Assembly (NCBI GenBank): GCA_021767245.1
Contig: JAASTO010000111.1
Span: 1-8,453, forward strand
Length of the DNA: 8,453 bases
Direction: 5' to 3'
Origin: Balneolaceae bacterium
Lineage (GTDB): Bacteria; Bacteroidota; Rhodothermia; Balneolales; Balneolaceae
In this document: piece by piece, positions 6,481-8,453 of the stretch
How positions within the stretch are numbered: position 1 is the stretch's first letter
Layout of the letters: every line of letters starts with the position of its first letter
The notes under the pieces: generated by a model
Told to the model about the DNA's origin: nothing
What the model saw: the letters and a program-made list of their open reading frames with translations, nothing else
Databases searched by the model: none
Position numbers and translations under genes: made by a program

Positions 6481-8453
6481 TCCTCAAGCAAGGGAGCCGG
6501 TTTGAATCTTGGTCCGTATTTTTCAGTGAATGTATTCAGAGTATCTACCATATTTTGAACACCGGTCTGATCGATATATCGAAACGGGCCGCCTAAAAAT
6601 GGAGGAAACCCGAGGCCTAAAATGGCACCAAGGTCACCATCCGTTGGGCTGCTGAGGATTTCTTCCTGCAGGCACCATACGGCTTCGTTGATCATGGTTA
6701 AGGCAATACGCTGCTGAGCCGTTTCTTTGTCCGGATCATTTCTTTGCGACCCGCCAAATTGTTTGTACACATCAGAATTCACTTCTTTCTTCTTGCCACC
6801 CATATAACGATACATGCCAAGTTTATTCTTTCGGCCCATTAGTCCCGCATCCAGAAGGTCCTGAGCTTTATTTTTGGTATCTACCCCGCGTTTGGCAAAC
6901 ATGGGCGACATAGTTTCTGCTACATGAGCTCCCACATCGATGCCTACTTCATCAAAAAGAGCCATAGGTCCGACCGGGAAGCCCCAGTCTTTCATGATCT
7001 TATCGAGGTATTCGATGGAAGCTCCTTCCTCGAGCAGTTTGAGGGCTTCATTCATGTAAGGAGCCAGGATGCGGGTGGTGTAGAAACCCGGCCCGTCTTT
7101 AACAACGATCACATTCTTCCCCTGATTCACGCCAACCTGAATGGCAGTCTGGGTAACCCAATCAGAGGTTTGATCGGTTGTGATAATCTCGAGAAGGGGC
7201 ATTTTCTGAACCGGTGAGAAGTAGTGCATTCCAATGATATTCTCGGGTCGTAAAGCCCCCTTTGCGATATCAGTGATCGGCAGTGAAGACGTGTTGGAGG
7301 CAAAGATACAGTTCTCGCCGGTTGCTGACTCCACTTGCTGTACAATATTTTGCTTCAGTTCCAGATCCTCAAATACGGCCTCGATCACGAGATCTACACT
7401 TTTAAATCCATCATAGGAATCCACTCCGGTGACTTTACTTGCTATCTGATCTCGTTCAAATTCAGAGATGATCTTCTTCTTTGCTTTTTCATTCAGGTCT
7501 TTCCAGATCGACTTTTCACCTTCTGCGGCTTTTTCAATGGATTGGTCCTTAAGCAGTACCTGATAATCTCCTTTGTTGATGCTGACATCTGCGATGCCCG
7601 AGCCCATCAATCCCGCACCAAGTACTGCCAGCTTTTTAACGGGTTTCACCAGGTCAGGATTTGGCACTTTTTTGGAGGCATTCATGCCAAAGAACAAGTT
7701 CACCAGGTTGCGCGATTCCTGAGTGGCTCCCAGTTCTCCAAACAGCACGGTCTCGTTCTCAAGGCCTCTTTTCAATCCGTGTTTGTAACCATATTCAACC
7801 GCATCAATGATCTTAGGTGGAGCCGGATAGTTGCCTTTGGTTTGCCCGGCCGTCTTTTTACGGGCCTGTGAAAAGATGATCTTTCGCCCAAGAGGGTTTC
7901 CTTCAAGCAGCTTCTCCACAAAAGAACGTTTATCATCCCGCTTGAATTTTCCATCAGCGATCCTGTGCACCCCTTTAATGGCCGCCTCTTCGATCGCGTC
8001 CTTATGGGTAACTTCATCCACCAAACCCATTTTTTTTGCCTGCCGGGTGTATATGTTTTTCCCGGTGAGCATATAGGTCAATGCCTTCTGAAGTCCAATA
8101 AGCCGTGGCAGCCGTTGTGTGCCCCCGGTGCCGGGAAGTAATCCGAGATTCACCTCCGGCAGGGCAAACACCGTTTTTGAACTCTTGGAACACACCCGAT
8201 AGTGACAAGCCAGGGAAAGCTCCAGTCCGCCCCCCATGCAGCTGCCATGCACCGCCACGGCAATGGGTTTGTTAAACTCCGCAATACGGTTCAGGATCTT
8301 ATGGCCATCCTTACTGAGTTGCTCAATTTCCTCAGCGGTTTCACGAGCCTGAAACATATCGATATCCGCACCGGCAATGAAGTTATCCTTCTTCCCGGAA
8401 ATAAGGACCGCACCCTTAAGATCTTTGTCAGATTCAAGCTTATCTAAAAACGA
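6447..8453 (-). CDS. fadJ: Multifunctional fatty-acid oxidation protein (FadJ/FadB alpha subunit), 5' end outside window
   Basis: The reading frame is open from the right edge (visible residues SFLDKLES...) to the TGA at 6449-6447, giving 668 codons. E. coli FadJ has about 714, so some 40 N-terminal residues are missing. The ATG at 8357 is internal, since the oxyanion-hole segment NFIAGADIDMF spans it. The enoyl-CoA hydratase domain has HGSCMGGGLEL (Glu78 of the visible protein) and LPEVNLGLLPGTGGTQRLPR (Glu100), the two catalytic Glu of the crotonase fold. The 3-hydroxyacyl-CoA dehydrogenase domain has the NAD site LGAGLMGSG, then SNTSSLPI, and HYFSPVQKMPLLE with the catalytic His410/Glu422 pair at the FadB spacing. 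The C-terminal part contains GFPPFLGGPFRYID. The protein carries out the hydration and NAD-linked oxidation steps of beta-oxidation in the cytoplasm and normally pairs with a thiolase (fadI/fadA), which is not visible here. The FadJ versus FadB choice rests on overall likeness. Confidence 0.92.
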   Translation of the reverse strand, partial: SFLDKLESDKDLKGAVLISGKKDNFIAGADIDMFQARETAEEIEQLSKDGHKILNRIAEFNKPIAVAVHGSCMGGGLELSLACHYRVCSKSSKTVFALPEVNLGLLPGTGGTQRLPRLIGLQKALTYMLTGKNIYTRQAKKMGLVDEVTHKDAIEEAAIKGVHRIADGKFKRDDKRSFVEKLLEGNPLGRKIIFSQARKKTAGQTKGNYPAPPKIIDAVEYGYKHGLKRGLENETVLFGELGATQESRNLVNLFFGMNASKKVPNPDLVKPVKKLAVLGAGLMGSGIADVSINKGDYQVLLKDQSIEKAAEGEKSIWKDLNEKAKKKIISEFERDQIASKVTGVDSYDGFKSVDLVIEAVFEDLELKQNIVQQVESATGENCIFASNTSSLPITDIAKGALRPENIIGMHYFSPVQKMPLLEIITTDQTSDWVTQTAIQVGVNQGKNVIVVKDGPGFYTTRILAPYMNEALKLLEEGASIEYLDKIMKDWGFPVGPMALFDEVGIDVGAHVAETMSPMFAKRGVDTKNKAQDLLDAGLMGRKNKLGMYRYMGGKKKEVNSDVYKQFGGSQRNDPDKETAQQRIALTMINEAVWCLQEEILSSPTDGDLGAILGLGFPPFLGGPFRYIDQTGVQNMVDTLNTFTEKYGPRFKPAPLLEDMAKNDQTFHN

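Noticed and set aside
7335..7871. Plus-strand open frame of 178 codons inside the fadJ-like gene
   Set aside because: It lies wholly antisense to a strongly conserved enzyme, has no recognisable domain and has no ribosome site. It is a shadow frame.
8355..8357. ATG as the start of the fadJ-like gene
   Set aside because: The frame stays open to the window edge, and the upstream codons encode the conserved crotonase segment GAVLISGKKDNFIAGADI, so this Met is internal.

Overview
The window looks like a chromosomal stretch from a marine or salt-adapted member of the Bacteroidota/Balneolota group. This is an inference. It rests on a betaine-type osmolyte transporter, a lipoprotein with a beta-propeller-like body, mostly weak Shine-Dalgarno signals, moderate GC, and gene products that resemble those of such bacteria. 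No rRNA, tRNA, CRISPR array, IS element or phage gene was seen.

Layout. Positions 1-1922 (minus strand) hold a two-gene unit: a BCCT-family sodium/betaine-type transporter, followed 9 nt later by a universal stress protein gene cut by the left edge. Positions 1923-2210 are non-coding and contain the probable terminator of the next gene. Positions 2211-3425 (minus strand) encode a secreted lipoprotein with LVIVD-like beta-propeller repeats. A roughly 240-nt divergent intergenic region follows, with small dyads and one 31-nt hyphenated inverted repeat just upstream of the next gene. Positions 3664-6396 (plus strand; an alternative TTG start lies at 3628) encode a stand-alone non-ribosomal peptide synthetase-like protein with adenylation, thiolation and thioesterase domains. 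Its stop faces, across about 50 nt, the stop of a fadJ/fadB-type fatty-acid oxidation multifunctional enzyme (6447-8453, minus strand), whose N-terminus lies beyond the right edge.

How the genes relate. The transporter and stress protein are probably co-transcribed and translationally coupled, consistent with an osmolyte uptake unit. The fadJ-like gene is ordinary beta-oxidation. The accessory element is the synthetase. It has no condensation domain and no tailoring, MbtH or phosphopantetheinyl transferase gene beside it in this window. Its adenylation domain keeps the Asp that binds an alpha-amino group and has a Glu in the specificity pocket. Its thioesterase has Cys rather than Ser as the predicted nucleophile and appears to lack the usual C-terminal catalytic His. 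This protein and the dyad ahead of it are the best candidates for something undescribed. Its product cannot be deduced from the sequence alone.
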